64,000 nucleotides of DNA from Margaritispora aquatica (taxonomy: Eukaryota; Ascomycota; Leotiomycetes; Helotiales; Discinellaceae): positions 5,107 through 69,106 of the forward strand of contig VJWN01000034.1 in assembly GCA_007644065.1 (NCBI GenBank). The letters are read 5' to 3'. The notes beneath the pieces are model-generated. The model did not search any database. It worked only from the letters and a program-made list of their open reading frames with translations, and had not been told where the DNA came from. Below, piece after piece: positions 36,104 through 47,339 of the stretch (position 1 is its first letter; each line of letters opens with the position of its first letter). A program made the position numbers and the translations under genes.

Positions 36104-37361
36104 TTTAGTAGTCATTGATGGGTTTATATTAATTGTTTGCGGGTTCTTCAGGGTTGTTGGCTGGTTGAATAGTTTGGATGGCGTATTGTACATCCACTTG
36201 GTGTATTCTGCTGAGTTTGCATTTGGTCGCAGTTTGGGAAAGAAATATATGGATCTTTCAATGAAATTGCCTCGAAAACCTTTTGTGCTTTCCGAATTTA
36301 AGTGGAATGTAAATCCTATTTCTCACTGTTACACACTGTAACTCAATAATACGGAGCTTGACCCATTATAATAGCCACTTGTCTTGCAACACAACTCCAC
36401 CGGACGTTGCTTGTAGCGACATCGCGAGCAATTCCTTCAGCTGAGGAGATCCTTTCTATGGAAGTTGCTAGACTTTATCATGGGAGCAATTTTGTAGCCA
36501 CTTTCTCGGTTAAGTCTTCAACTTTGTATGATGAGTGTATAGAGGAAACTGTGAGCTTGTGCGTTCTGCATAACCAGCTTTCCTCACTGGTACAAGATAC
36601 TTTTGGTCAGTGTACTGATGAAGAGTTCCTTGACTTTATATTTCATAAAATGCGGATTATCAACACTTTCTCCTCGACAAAAGATGTTTAAGCAAGCAAA
36701 GGGTTAGCGGCCCAAGCTGTCAGAAGTAAGTTGAAAGCAACCATATTCTCAAGCAGTTGCAAACCGTCTTTCATAATCAATTTGACCAAGGACAAACTCT
36801 ACACTGCCTTGCCTGGCTGACGCAGAGATTAATTCAAAGATAAAGCAGTCTGATTTCAAATCAGCTCTGATCGGTGGACGTCATCTTTAGAGTTGGACGT
36901 ATAGTCCGGGGTTACTCCGGCGTTTTTGAACGTTCGGCCGAAATGAAATTAAGTGTATCATGCTTGAGCAGCTTAACGAACCACAGCACACCCAAGCCTG
37001 CCACTTAATGGACGTCTGTATATAGTTTTTAGGGTTATATCTCGGGTAGTGTGATTAGCCCCAGGGAATCATCCGGGGTAAATGGCGTGTTGGCCCGGCA
37101 GATTCCTCAAGCTAACGTATGGTGGTTGGTGCTGCCGGATTTTAGGACGGGCAAACTCCAAAGATACACGGAGGTTCGAATGTGACCAAGACGGAGGTTC
37201 GCAATATGGAGGGGGCAAGAAACGGAGATTCGTTGCTTGGGTGTGTGTTGATATAAGATGTAGCTGGTGTGCTCTTTCTTCTTCTTCTCGCTAAGCGATT
37301 GAATCATCAGCTTTCCTTCTTCGAGTTTGCGATATCTTTCTTCTTGCCAGAATCATCGAAA
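36104..37361. other. intergenic, no gene seen
   Basis: The open frame 36407-36691 has no recognised domain and no splice partner. The last 300 bases should hold the promoter of the carboxylesterase gene. Confidence 0.5.
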
Positions 37362-39098
37362 ATGAAGATCCACGCCAAAGCAGTGGTACTGTCTAGTATC
37401 GGACTCATCTCGACTCTGACTGTCGCTAGTCCTATCCAGGATCAACACCGATGGGTCGTAGGCCAGATCGTGCACACTACGAGTGGAAGTCTCACCGGTC
37501 GTGCAGCATCAAACGCTACTGGAGTCTCCGAGTACCTGGGAATCCCATATGCGGTACCTCCCACTGGCAACCTTAGATTTCAGCCGCCCGTCAAATACAT
37601 CAGCTCATCCATGCGCAATGCTACAAATTTTGTAAGTCTGATTGCCACTGTTCGTGAATGCTGGCATCGCTAATTGTGGAAATTGAAAGGGCCCGGCATG
37701 CATGCAACCACCAGTCCTAGGAAGCACTGGGCTTCCACCAGGACTTCCGGCTACTGCAGCATCTGTGATAGCAACACTAGGTGATGGCGAGCCTCAGTCA
37801 GAAGACTGCTTGTCACTGAATGTGTGGACTAAGCCTCAGGTTGGAGAGCGGAAGAAAGCCGTTCTGGTGTGGGTTCATGGAGGAGCTTATACTTCTGGTA
37901 TGCCGCCTCTAACTTCAAATTCTGGTAACTGGCTGACGACGGGTGCTACTAGGAAGCTCCAAAACACCTACTTTCGACGGACAGTATATTGCTGATCAGA
38001 CTGATGTAATTGTGGTGTCACTCAAGTAAGCTTTCTCTTCCAATCCTGATGAAAACAGTTTCGCTAACTCAATGCGATAGCTACCGTCTCAACATATTTG
38101 GCTTCCCAGGTAACCCAGACACGACCGCAAACCCAGGTCTCCTTGATGTTCGTCTGGCGATGAAGTGGATCCGTGACAATATCTCGAAGTTTGGAGGTGA
38201 CGCGAGCAGAATCACAATGTGGGGTCAGTCCGCTGGAGCTGGAATGGTAGATTTTTACTCATACGCATACGCTGCTGATGGTATTGCCACTGGCTTCATT
38301 CTCATGAGTGCAACTGTCAATGGCTTCCCAGCACGCGACACGCTTGTTGCAAACGCAAACTGGAACAGCATTGCTACTTCTGCAGGATGTGCTGCATCGA
38401 ACACTACTTCTACTGCTTCAACCACAGAATGCATGCGCAGCAAGAGTGCAACGGATATCATCTCTACTCTTGGGGCTACCAGCACATGGGATGTGGTAGT
38501 TGATGACCGGGCTGTTTTCGCGAACTATACTGGGAAGAAAAGTGCGCCCGGTGGATATTTGATTGGCAACACACAGAATGAGGCTGGGTTGTTCAAGCTA
38601 TTCCAGAATAATTCTGAGGCCTACTGGCAAAACTTCAATGACCAGCTGTACACGTGCGGCGATGCTGATCGTATTGCGCAAGCTAGCGAGCAGGGCAACC
38701 CTGTTTGGAGATATCGCTACTTCGGCGACTTTCCGAATTTGGTCCTCTCTGTCAATCCGCCGAGCGGAGCATTTCATACTAGCGATGTAAGTATAATACC
38801 CAATGGCGTGCCTATGACTTGCCTGTATGCTAATAAATACATCTGATAGCTTCCCATCTTGTTCGACACTGCTCCTGAGACTGTGGTGGAAAATACACCT
38901 GCTGAGATAGCTACTGGGAAATACATGCGTGGTGCGTGGGCTGCGTTTGCAAAGGATACCAAGAAAGGTCTTCTGAGATATGAGGGCGGTTGGCCGAAGT
39001 ATGAGGCTAAGACGAAGAGCTTGAACCGGTTCGCATATGGCAACGGAACAGGGATGAATTTGGCAGTGGGAAACACTTACGATGATATGTGTCTCTGA
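37362..39098 (+). CDS. secreted type-B carboxylesterase/lipase
   Basis: Five exons (37362-37631, 37690-37897, 37953-38025, 38081-38786, 38850-39098) join to 501 residues. The family hydrolyses carboxylic esters. A signal peptide starts the protein (MKIHAKAVVLSSIGLIST). Family landmarks are YLGIPYAVPPTGNLRF, SEDCLSLNVW, the oxyanion loop VHGGAYTSG, and the nucleophile elbow WGQSAGAGM. The probable catalytic acid region is IGNTQNEAGLF, and the His lies in SGAFHTSDLPILF, where the last intron interrupts the SD|LP step. The protein is somewhat shorter than many fungal relatives (about 550), mainly before TWDVVVDDRAVFANY, but all catalytic parts are present. It lies 0.6 kb upstream of a secreted amidohydrolase on the same strand. 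The substrate is unknown. Confidence 0.9.
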
Positions 39099-39710
39099 CC
39101 ATATTGCTGGTCAGCATGAGGCGCCAGGCAGAGGCTTGTCTTCTACCTTATTTTGTGAGCTTCAATATATCCCTTGCTTGCTGCATCATGCATGTGATCT
39201 AGAAAGGAAGCGAAAAACATGAAAAGGGGCGTTCGCTTAATGACTTGAGTACGCTGCCAGCCAACCACGTATTGCTTGCAGATTTGTCATGTATTGCCAA
39301 GACCAACATTGGTGTTGTGGTTTTGGGCCGCTGTTGGGAAAGACATCATCAATGATTGCCGACTACTTTGATTGGGGTAAGCTTAGAGATATTCAGCTTC
39401 TCGGCATCGCCACCATCACAGGCACGGAGGATATAAACGGTCCGTGGTGCAACAAGTGATTGTAAGCCTTCTCCAAAGCGGGGTACGAACCGTCAGACAA
39501 GATGGGTTTATTGCTCAGGCCAAGGCCTTCTAGCTAAGCACTAAGCTACTTGAACCGCAACGTGCTATTTCATTGGTTGGACAGGCGATCCTAACCGACC
39601 TCAGCGATGTTGATGCTCCCATCTTGAAAAGGTACATAAGCCACAAAAATCCCTGATATTTCTATGTGTAAGCTCACTGAACATACTGTTGCTTGAGCTT
39701 CTATTTCACG
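39099..39710. other. intergenic between the two hydrolases
   Basis: Holds the 3' end of the esterase and the promoter of the amidohydrolase. No coding sequence is seen. Confidence 0.5.
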
Positions 39711-41348
39711 ATGTTTCTTTTTAAAGAGATCTCGATTGCGCTTTCTCTGTTTGTCTTGACTGCTTACAGCACTCAAACCCAAAGCTCGAGCACACTCCTC
39801 TACGGAGGCACAATAATATCGTTCAACACTACAACATCTTCCTTTGAGATTTTGAGGTCTAGCTCTCTACATGTAGTAGATGACCGCATTCACGCCTTTT
39901 ACCCAGCCAACCAGAACCCATCTCTTCCAGCCAACACCCAGCACATCAATGTGACAAACCAAATTATTTGCCCCGGATTCATCGACACGCATCGCCACGG
40001 CTGGCAGACAGCTTTCAAAACAATAGCCTCCAACACGACTCTTGCTGAGTACTTTTTCCGCTATGGCGAGTATGCTTCAGCCGGGAAATTCACCGCCGAG
40101 GATGTCTATCTCGGCCAGCTTGTAGGAGTCTTGGAGGCACTGAATGCGGGCGTCACGACGATTTTGGATCATGCGCATGGCGTTTGGGACGAGGCTACTG
40201 CGGACGCGGGCTTGAAAGGAAGTGTAGATAGTGGTGGGAGGGTATTTCATGCGCTCGCCATCCATGAGCTTGGTACCAATTTCACGATCGCGAAACAAAT
40301 CGCCAAGTTTAAGAGCCTTGCTTCCGCCGGGTTGGGGAATAGCAGTGTGGAGCTGGGACTTGCGTACGATGGTTGGCTAGGCTCAGCCAGCGAAGTCTCC
40401 ATGGTCGTTAATGCTGTAAAGTGAGTCTGTTGATTATGCTTGCCTTACGCACGACTAACGCGCGAGCAGGAGCACAAACGTCTCAGTGATAACTACACAC
40501 GCACTTGGTGGAGCATGGGGGTACGGTAACTCACCAAGTGTCATTCATTCGCTGGAGCTCCTAAATACAAGCGTCCCTTTTGTATTCTCGCATGCTAGTT
40601 TTCTTCAACCTGAAGATGCCGGTCTGCTCAGACAGACAAATCAGCATATCAGTATTACTCCTGAATCGGAGTTTGTGTATGGACATGGAAATCCCTACTC
40701 GCATCTCATCATGGATCAGGCTTCCATTGGTGTCGATACGCATTTCACAATGTCGACGGATATTGTCACCCAAGTGCGGCTGTGGCTTTCAGCCGTGAGA
40801 CATAGGCTTTACAATGATGTTTTGCTACAGAGGTTAGTGACGTGTCTCTTCGTCAAAACATTGATAAATGAGTACTAATTCAAAAATCAAGACGCAACGT
40901 GCCCTCCAGCAATCCCATGTCTGCAAACCAAGCTCTTTTATTGGCAACTCGCAACGGTGGTCTTGCACTCCACCGTGATGACCTAGGTGTCATCAAGGTT
41001 GGTGCCAAGGCTGATCTTGTCATTTACAATGGTCGCTCTCCATCTCTCCTTGGCTGGGTCGATCCAGTCGCAGCCGTCATCCTGCATTCCAACGTAGGAG
41101 ATATTCTCCACGTGCTTGTCAACGGCAAGTTCGTGAAGAAGGACGGCAAACTGGTATTTCCCAACTACGAGGCGCTCCAACAGAAGTTCCTGGCAAGTGC
41201 GAAGAAAATCCAGAAGACTTGGCATGACTTGCCGCCTGTGGTTTACGAGGGCGGTTTTAGTTCCTTTGCGGCATATGAGGATCCGAAACAGGCGGATGTT
41301 GTGAGAGGCGTGCAGACGGGTTATGGTGTTGACCATGTAGAATTATAA
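39711..41348 (+). CDS. secreted metal-dependent amidohydrolase (ATZ/TRZ-like)
   Basis: Three exons (39711-40420, 40470-40832, 40892-41348) give 509 residues. The start ATG is followed by a hydrophobic signal-like segment (FKEISIALSLFVLTAYS). The amidohydrolase fold is shown by CPGFIDTHRHGWQ (first metal-binding HxH), LAIHELG, TTHALGG, SHASFL and MSTDIV (the catalytic Asp), then ATRNGGLAL and GVIKVGAKADLVIYNG, the typical ending where the small beta domain returns. Family members remove amino or chloro groups from triazines, purines and pyrimidines, or cleave related C-N bonds. Several N-glycosylation sequons (NTT, NVT, NTS, NSS) fit secretion, which is unusual for this mostly cytosolic family. 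The substrate cannot be named. Pairing with the esterase upstream suggests joint breakdown of an ester- and amide-bearing compound; this is inference. Confidence 0.88.
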
Positions 41349-41985
41349 AGATCCGTTTAGAATACAGAGATGACGAGATTACTTCGGTTAGAGCGATTTA
41401 CTCAGAATAAATAATCTGTCCGTCTAGTATGTCTTCATTGAGTGCCACTCGAAAATCATTGCACAATATTTACGATAGTCTGCCTTGATACAAGACCACC
41501 CAAGCGTCGAGTTCGCATCTCTGTCTTTTGGTCTTGCCATATCACACAGGCAATTGAAATCTTCGGAGCTACTCATGCTTCTCTCGTTCCCTGGATCTTT
41601 GGACGCTCCCTCTCTAGACAACATCGACAGTGCCTGAGTGATCATTACTAATTATGCTCTATTCTTCACTATCATTTGCATTTGACAGCCAATCCACACT
41701 CGGAAATATTTCCAGACTAAAAGATTGAGGATTTCTCTCCACATAATTGTCATCCCGGATGTGTACTGGAGCTGGCGCACGTCACGTGAGAGTGAACGTA
41801 GAAGTGCTTCTGGCAAGATGAAGGTAAGCTCGTTCGAGAAGAAGGCGATTTCGTTCGTCTATAAAGTGGCCATCGTGTTGAAGTAAGTAGTATGTCGGCA
41901 TGAGTACGTCTGTCGCTCAGTCGTCTGCCATATCTACCATAGGAGCGAGGCAAAAAAGTCAAATATGGTTCTCCCACCAACTGGC
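41349..41985. other. convergent intergenic region
   Basis: Lies between the converging amidohydrolase gene and the first small membrane-protein gene. The short open frames here have no domain. Confidence 0.5.
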
Positions 41986-42246
41986 TCAAGAGGCAGTGGT
42001 GGCAGTGGTGCTCACACTGGCAATTGTTGTTGAATCCAGAAAGGTGTGTAAGTAGGCGTCACGGCAGTAAGCACGGAAGCTTCTGTGGTTTGACCAGCAC
42101 CAATTGCGGATCTCTTCACTGATGGTGTACAAGATATAAAGGACAACGAGTGCTGCAAAGATTCCACCAACTATTCCTCCAGCCACCTTGCCATAGTGAC
42201 GCGCTTTCTTGAGCATAGATTTCGTCAGTAAGAGACTCTGCGACAT
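41986..42246 (-). CDS. small single-pass membrane protein (array member 1)
   Basis: A single-exon frame of 86 residues. A basic N-terminus (KSMLKKARHYGK) leads into one hydrophobic segment at about residues 22-42 (VAGGIVGGIFAALVVLYILY) with glycine-zipper spacing. A short hydrophilic part with three Cys follows, then a Ser/Thr-rich end. It matches no family I recognise. It is the most downstream of five minus-strand genes of similar design. With no intron to confirm it, it is the least certain of the five. Confidence 0.5.
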   Translation of the reverse strand: MSQSLLLTKSMLKKARHYGKVAGGIVGGIFAALVVLYILYTISEEIRNWCWSNHRSFRAYCRDAYLHTFLDSTTIASVSTTATTAS

Positions 42247-43044
42247 GGAACTGGGAATCCCAACGGCCTTAACGCGCGATGGGTCGAGTTTGGTTGGGAT
42301 TGCTTAATGTACACGAAGTCTGTTTTTCTGTAGACTTCGATCTATGATTGAATATTGTTTGAGGTAGAAGCAAGTTCACGGTTGCCATGGCAAGCAGACC
42401 ACACATCATTAGCTTTCTGAGAAGCAGATTTTATTGTGATATCGAATTTGGAATTCGATTGTTGAAAGCGAAGGTGGCCAATCTTCTGCCATGGTGTAGC
42501 CGAAAAATTAGACGAGTTCCAATCGATGGGAGCTTACCTTGACATTAAGGAAAATAGCATCTCAAGATGTGTCATGTCACTAAGATCTCAGAAGCATCGT
42601 GTGGTTTGAATTTTTTGCATTGCTCAAGCTGGTTTTGGTAACAAATCGAACGAAGCAGTCCCGTATCATGCACGTTCATTCGTCTTAGGTATGGCATGGA
42701 TTGAAGACATTGAAGTCTCATCAATCCACCATATCATTCCCTTTCAACAACTTGAAGCACTAGAAAAGACTTGTTTGCAGTCAAACCATTCACTCCTCCG
42801 TTTCCTCTTGTTCAGGCGGTCGCAAAACCAGGAAACCGGTGGCAATAATTTGATCTTGCAGTACCTCTTTCAAGCCACTTTATCCTTAGCTCTGCCTATT
42901 TCTTCGTATGATGATTCTTCCTCAGCACTTCCACCATGCTGTATTATGAACGGACGAGATTCTTCCATAAGTATAATTGGCTCTCTGAACGAGCTACACT
43001 GATTGCAGAAGTGAGGAAAAGTGAATTCATCCTTGTCGTTCCAA
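42247..43044. other. intergenic between array members 1 and 2
   Basis: On the minus strand, an acceptor-like CTGCAATCAG at about 43000 leads into a frame that ends near 42870 (ILMEESRPFIIQHGG). It could be an alternative last exon of array member 2. Nothing else is seen. Confidence 0.4.
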
Positions 43045-43623
43045 TCAAGAGTGGCCTGCTGTAATGTGACCAGGCACACCGTTCGCGAAAGAGTGGTCTC
43101 CAGACACAGTGTAAGCCACAGAATCCAGTCCGATGTTGGTCTGACCATTAGTCTTCTGATTTTTCTGAAAATTGCCCAGTCCGAGATCAGGAGCTTGAGA
43201 AGGAAGCACGGCAGATTCAGAGCCTCGTCGTAAATCTAATCTGATGGATGGCAAATTTGAGATTCTCAAACGGTCGGGTGAGGAATGACCAGGAAGAAGT
43301 ACGCCAGGTACACGAGTGATAACATCTGGGGTTGGCCACCGAGGTGTTCTAGGTCCAATGTCACGCCAAACAGTGCGACGGCGCCTGCATGGCGTCCAGT
43401 ACAATTGGCGTACCATGAAACCGAGCATGATGCAGATGATCATGCCCATTGCGACGGCGAAGCAGATAACAAACTTCTCCAGTGGGCTTCTCGGGTCATC
43501 CTGTCCATTGTCAGTTCAGCTAGAGATAGTTTGAAGGGGTAATCTTACTCTTGGCAGGATTACAGATACTTTGGAGGCAAGTTTGTCTGTCATAAGCGAA
43601 CCGAATTTACGCGAGGTATACAT
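43045..43623 (-). CDS. small single-pass membrane protein (array member 2)
   Basis: Exon 1 (43623-43549, 25 codons, MYTSRKFGSLMTDKLASK) and exon 2 (43500-43045) join in phase 0 over a 48-base intron, giving 176 residues. Exon 2 opens with DDPRSPLEK and the only membrane segment, FVICFAVAMGMIICIMLGFM. A basic cluster follows (CRRRRTVWR), then a long polar tail rich in Pro and Arg. The arrangement of short N-terminal exon, intron, membrane segment and basic stop-transfer cluster repeats in members 3 and 5. The tail could be extended by splicing to a further exon ending near 42870. The family is not recognised. Confidence 0.6.
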
Positions 43624-44461
43624 CTTTGCTGGCGAGGTGATTGTTGCGCTGAGTATTGTTCTTGTTTGTCGTGAACTCTCGGAGAAGAAGAGAATCACAA
43701 AGGAAGGCAGTATTCGAGCAAGTTCGTAAAGAAACAATTCTGTGCTGCAACTACTTCTGCTGGCGTTTTGGGAACTTTAGGTTGGCTGGGAGAACAACCA
43801 CGAAGATGCTCGCTTAAATAGGGGGCTAGGCGCCCCGACGATTCAGTTTTGGGTCGTAGGAACTACCGTGTTCACCACTAAATTAGAGCAGATGGGGAAA
43901 CAGTTTTCTCTCTCAGAATTTTCTAGCTATTAATACAGTGTAAGCGTCGTGTAACCATACAAAGAAGGTGGTGCCAAGCGCAGTAGCGAAATGCACGACA
44001 AGTTTTGACATGCCTCCTCAATCTCGCGTAATAGGGGTTAAGTCCCAACCCTGCTGTGTATCAACCTTCGATGAAGGTAGGTCACAAGTCTGGGTGTACT
44101 TTTATGAATCTGGTGGAGTTATAACTGAAGCCAGTCCACAAGACAATCTCTCAAGTGCAAGGCGTAAATAGGAAGCTCGGTTATATTCAACATGCAAATC
44201 CCAGGCTCGATAATCAAGCGTAGAATTTTGAATTGATTTTACACAGTCACTCGCGCACAACTTATTGATGTAGATACTTTTGCTCAGACCATACCGAATG
44301 AATCCATTCTTCTGCTCTCTTTTGTATCTGACGTGAAGCTGACTAGGTGGCATGAGGCTCCAATCCTCCGAGTGCTTGAGAAATAGATCCTGTGCTTGAA
44401 GCTAAAGACCGTGCCACATAACCTTGAACCTTCAGCCATCGTCGTGTTGCCCAAGTTGCGC
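43624..44461. other. intergenic between array members 2 and 3
   Basis: No coding sequence or repeat supported; open frames on both strands lack domains. Confidence 0.45.
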
Positions 44462-45051
44462 TCAAACAAACTCCTTTGCACCAACTGCTACTTGCAATTC
44501 GCGATCCCTCGAAGCACCAGCCGGTACCTCCAGCTCAAGCTCCATCAAATTAGCGACCGGCATTGGCGACTCATGATCCTTCAAAACGCTCTCACTGTAG
44601 GCAGGTGGTGGAAGCTGAAGCTGAACCTCCCCTCCGCTGACCCCACCATTGCCACCTCCATCTCCATGAGCACTTCCATCTCCATGAGCACCTCCATCTC
44701 CGGCACCTGCACCCACGCGTGTCGCACCTAGCTCAATATCTCCATCGCGCTGTTGCTGACTGCGAGCGGCTGCTTTCTTGGCACGAGCTTTCTTGTAGCG
44801 GTAGCGGAGGACTGCAGCGGTCACGGCAAGAGCAAAGAAAAGGCTGATGAGGATCCACGCACGGTAGGCTTCGGCGTTCTGTTCGTTGGAGTTAGTTTGA
44901 AATCGAATTTCGGCGTGGCGAATTTTCGATTTTGGCATTTGGAGGACTTGTGTGCGGGAATTCCACTTACGCTGCGAGATGGAATGCTTGGAACATCATT
45001 GCTGCCAGTAGCAGGGTTGCCGTAAATTGTAGGGCGTTCGTTGGAATCCAT
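44462..45051 (-). CDS. small single-pass membrane protein with PPxY motif (array member 3)
   Basis: Exon 1 (45051-44971, 27 codons, MDSNERPTIYGNPATGSND) and exon 2 (44878-44462) join in phase 0, giving 165 residues. Exon 2 begins NAEAYRAWILISLFFALAVTAAV, the membrane segment, followed by a strongly basic stretch (RYRYKKARAKKAAARS). Next come DIELGATRV, a Gly/His/Asp repeat (GAHGDGSAHGDGGG), and LQLPPPAYSESV. PPAY fits the PPxY consensus bound by WW domains of Rsp5/NEDD4-type ubiquitin ligases, whose adaptors are often small membrane proteins of this shape. This suggests a trafficking or ubiquitin-adaptor role; there is no sequence homology I can name. Confidence 0.68.
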
Positions 45052-45762
45052 TTTGAATTCTGTTTGGTTTTGGGATTGTTCGGTGGATTGGTGGGAATGT
45101 GATTGAAGTACGGGGGGAAGCAGGTTTGTTGGTTTTATTTTCGCGAAGGGAAGAAGGCTGCTGTTGGTCTGGTCGCTTATCCCCAATTCGAAGCTGAAAT
45201 CCTCCTAGAATGATTAGTATTAATCAAGAATGACTATTAATGCATTTTATAAGGAGTTTTTATCAGAGCTAGATAATCTTCTATTAACTGCTGCATGGCA
45301 CCACGGCCTAAGATTGGTATTTATACTATAATGAGGAGTGCTCAAGATTATCTCATGAAGCAGAATTTAGGATTACTCCTCATCTTAACAGTCGCATTCC
45401 AAAATCTCGAATACGCCCAAGAATTAAAATTAAAGGTTGGATCATACGCTTAAGTCAGCATGGTATTGAAGGAAGAGTTAGAAATATTATTGTCTCAGCT
45501 AGATCGAAGACATGTGATGAATGCAGATTATGCATGCTACAAATATACTCGATTACTTTAATGACGAATTTCTATTTCAAAGTTTAGTAGATTTGAGGGC
45601 TTTGATAAAACTTATTGATTTGGCTAGGCTGTTTAAAGACGATCTCTATGTCTGATACAGAACTTCATCATTTTGCCAGAAACGGAATAATATTACGCTT
45701 AGCAACACCGATCTCTAACACCTTGTGTATTCAGACAATCCTCGAATTTTGCTCAGACCATA
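45052..45762. other. intergenic between array members 3 and 4
   Basis: AT-rich sequence at 45210-45600, with short frames only. No gene recognised. Confidence 0.45.
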
Positions 45763-46236
45763 CTAGCGCTCTGATTCTGCGACATTCATTTGGCCTTCAG
45801 GCATTTGAGTTGCCTCATTTCTCTCTCTTCCCTCTTCATCCTCGTCGCTTGTTTGATTATTCATTTGGCTTGTCGATTCAACTGCCTCCTCAGTAGTCCC
45901 AGTGTCTGGCTCGTTGGTCGGGTCCAAGGGCTGGAGTTCTATTTGGGGGCCAGCACCGGTTGTTGAATCCGGTAAGCGATACTCAATGCCTCCCCAAAAA
46001 TGGTAGACCTTCTCTGGTGGGTGATTGTGTGGATTGTGAAGCCTTTTAAATCTCTTTTTGGACTCAAGAGTTGCTGAACAATACTCCCAGGCATACACCA
46101 CAAGAAAAACGACGAGACAACTTCCTACATAGAAGGCGACTCCTATGCCTTTTATTTGACCCTTGCTTAACCCCGTTGCAAGCGTGAGATTCTTCCAAGT
46201 GTATGAATCCGACTTCCAACTGTTTGAATCCGACAT
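45763..46236 (-). CDS. small single-pass membrane protein (array member 4)
   Basis: A 157-residue frame. A polar N-terminus (MSDSNSWKSDSYTWKNLTLA) with one N-glycosylation sequon leads to one membrane segment (GVAFYVGSCLVVFLVVYAW), then basic residues (ESKKRFKRLHNPHNH). PQIELQPLDPTNEP and an acidic Gln/Glu-rich tail follow. CTTTTACAG, a good splice acceptor, lies directly before the ATG on the minus strand. A further 5' exon, or a 5'-UTR intron, is therefore likely, as in its neighbours. IELQPL recalls IELGATRV and VQLQLPPPAY in member 3. No family is recognised. Confidence 0.6.
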   Translation of the reverse strand: MSDSNSWKSDSYTWKNLTLATGLSKGQIKGIGVAFYVGSCLVVFLVVYAWEYCSATLESKKRFKRLHNPHNHPPEKVYHFWGGIEYRLPDSTTGAGPQIELQPLDPTNEPDTGTTEEAVESTSQMNNQTSDEDEEGRERNEATQMPEGQMNVAESER

Positions 46237-47339
46237 CTGTAAAAGCGATGTCAGAGATTACAAACACAAAACCAAAGCAAATACTGAACAAGAATCAGAA
46301 CGCTAGGATATAAACATACGATGAGGATCTAGTCGTTATAATATATAGCCTTTGGAAAATGTGGAAAGTTTGACGGATTGTCGAATTGAGGATGAATGCA
46401 AACTTCGGACGAGGATTCGATGTTTGTGTGAACGAAATATTGTGAATGACTGGAACTGCAATCTTCTCTTTGGCTTCCAAGGATGGAGCATTCACAGATG
46501 TGAAGTTAATGTCTGAACTGTCGGAGACAATGCTAAAGCTACCTAGTCTCAGATATTTGAAAATGTGATCAAAGTATTAATGATGGAGACCAAAAAGTTG
46601 AAGATGTGATGTAATTTTTGTCGGTGTTGCTTGTTTGCAAACAGAACAGGACGATTGAGGTTCTTTTGAATGTTCGACACTAGTGATTATGATGCCTTCT
46701 CAATTTGGGATGGCTGGTGAACATGAACGTGTCATGGGGCAGGAATGACGAAGAGATGGAGGAAGGAGGACATGCTGTGCTAAGCATTGGAAGGTCTAAT
46801 CCAACCCCGACTCCTCTTTGGAGTCGCATTGCTCTAAAGCCCAGCAACTTCCCCATGTAATGTAGAAGGGAGGACTTTGTATCTTTGTATACACTGAGGC
46901 GAGGAGGGGGAAATTGTACATTTTAAGCGAGAGAGCCAGGACATCATCTTAGTTGGTGCATGGACGAATTAATCATCCTGTTTTTCTACTTTATGTGATG
47001 AATTAGTGAGTGGTGTCGAATAAATGGATAAATTGTATCAAGAGCAAATTCTCCATACTGATTGAAGATATATCTACAATATTTTCGTTGTGGAATGTTC
47101 TCTGGCCCGTGGCTGTGGATAAATAGGCACCAAAAATCAATCAGGCATAGCACAGACATCGTAACAGTACGAAAATTCAAGAAGTATTCATGATTCATCC
47201 ATTAAGTCTTATTCACTGTGTCTGCAGTGGCAGAGTATGGTCCGTCCCTTTCAGCTCATCCCTTCCAACATCTAATTCCACATAATATCGACACCCTCTT
47301 TCTGAAACAAAGCTTCAAAAATCAAGACAGTTAAAGCCT
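46237..47339. other. intergenic between array members 4 and 5
   Basis: May hold a 5' exon of member 4. A short minus-strand frame at 46495-46295 is present but unproven. The rest shows no gene. Confidence 0.45.

Noticed and set aside
36407..36691. 94-residue plus-strand frame
   Set aside because: No domain, no splice partner, no start context; probably chance.
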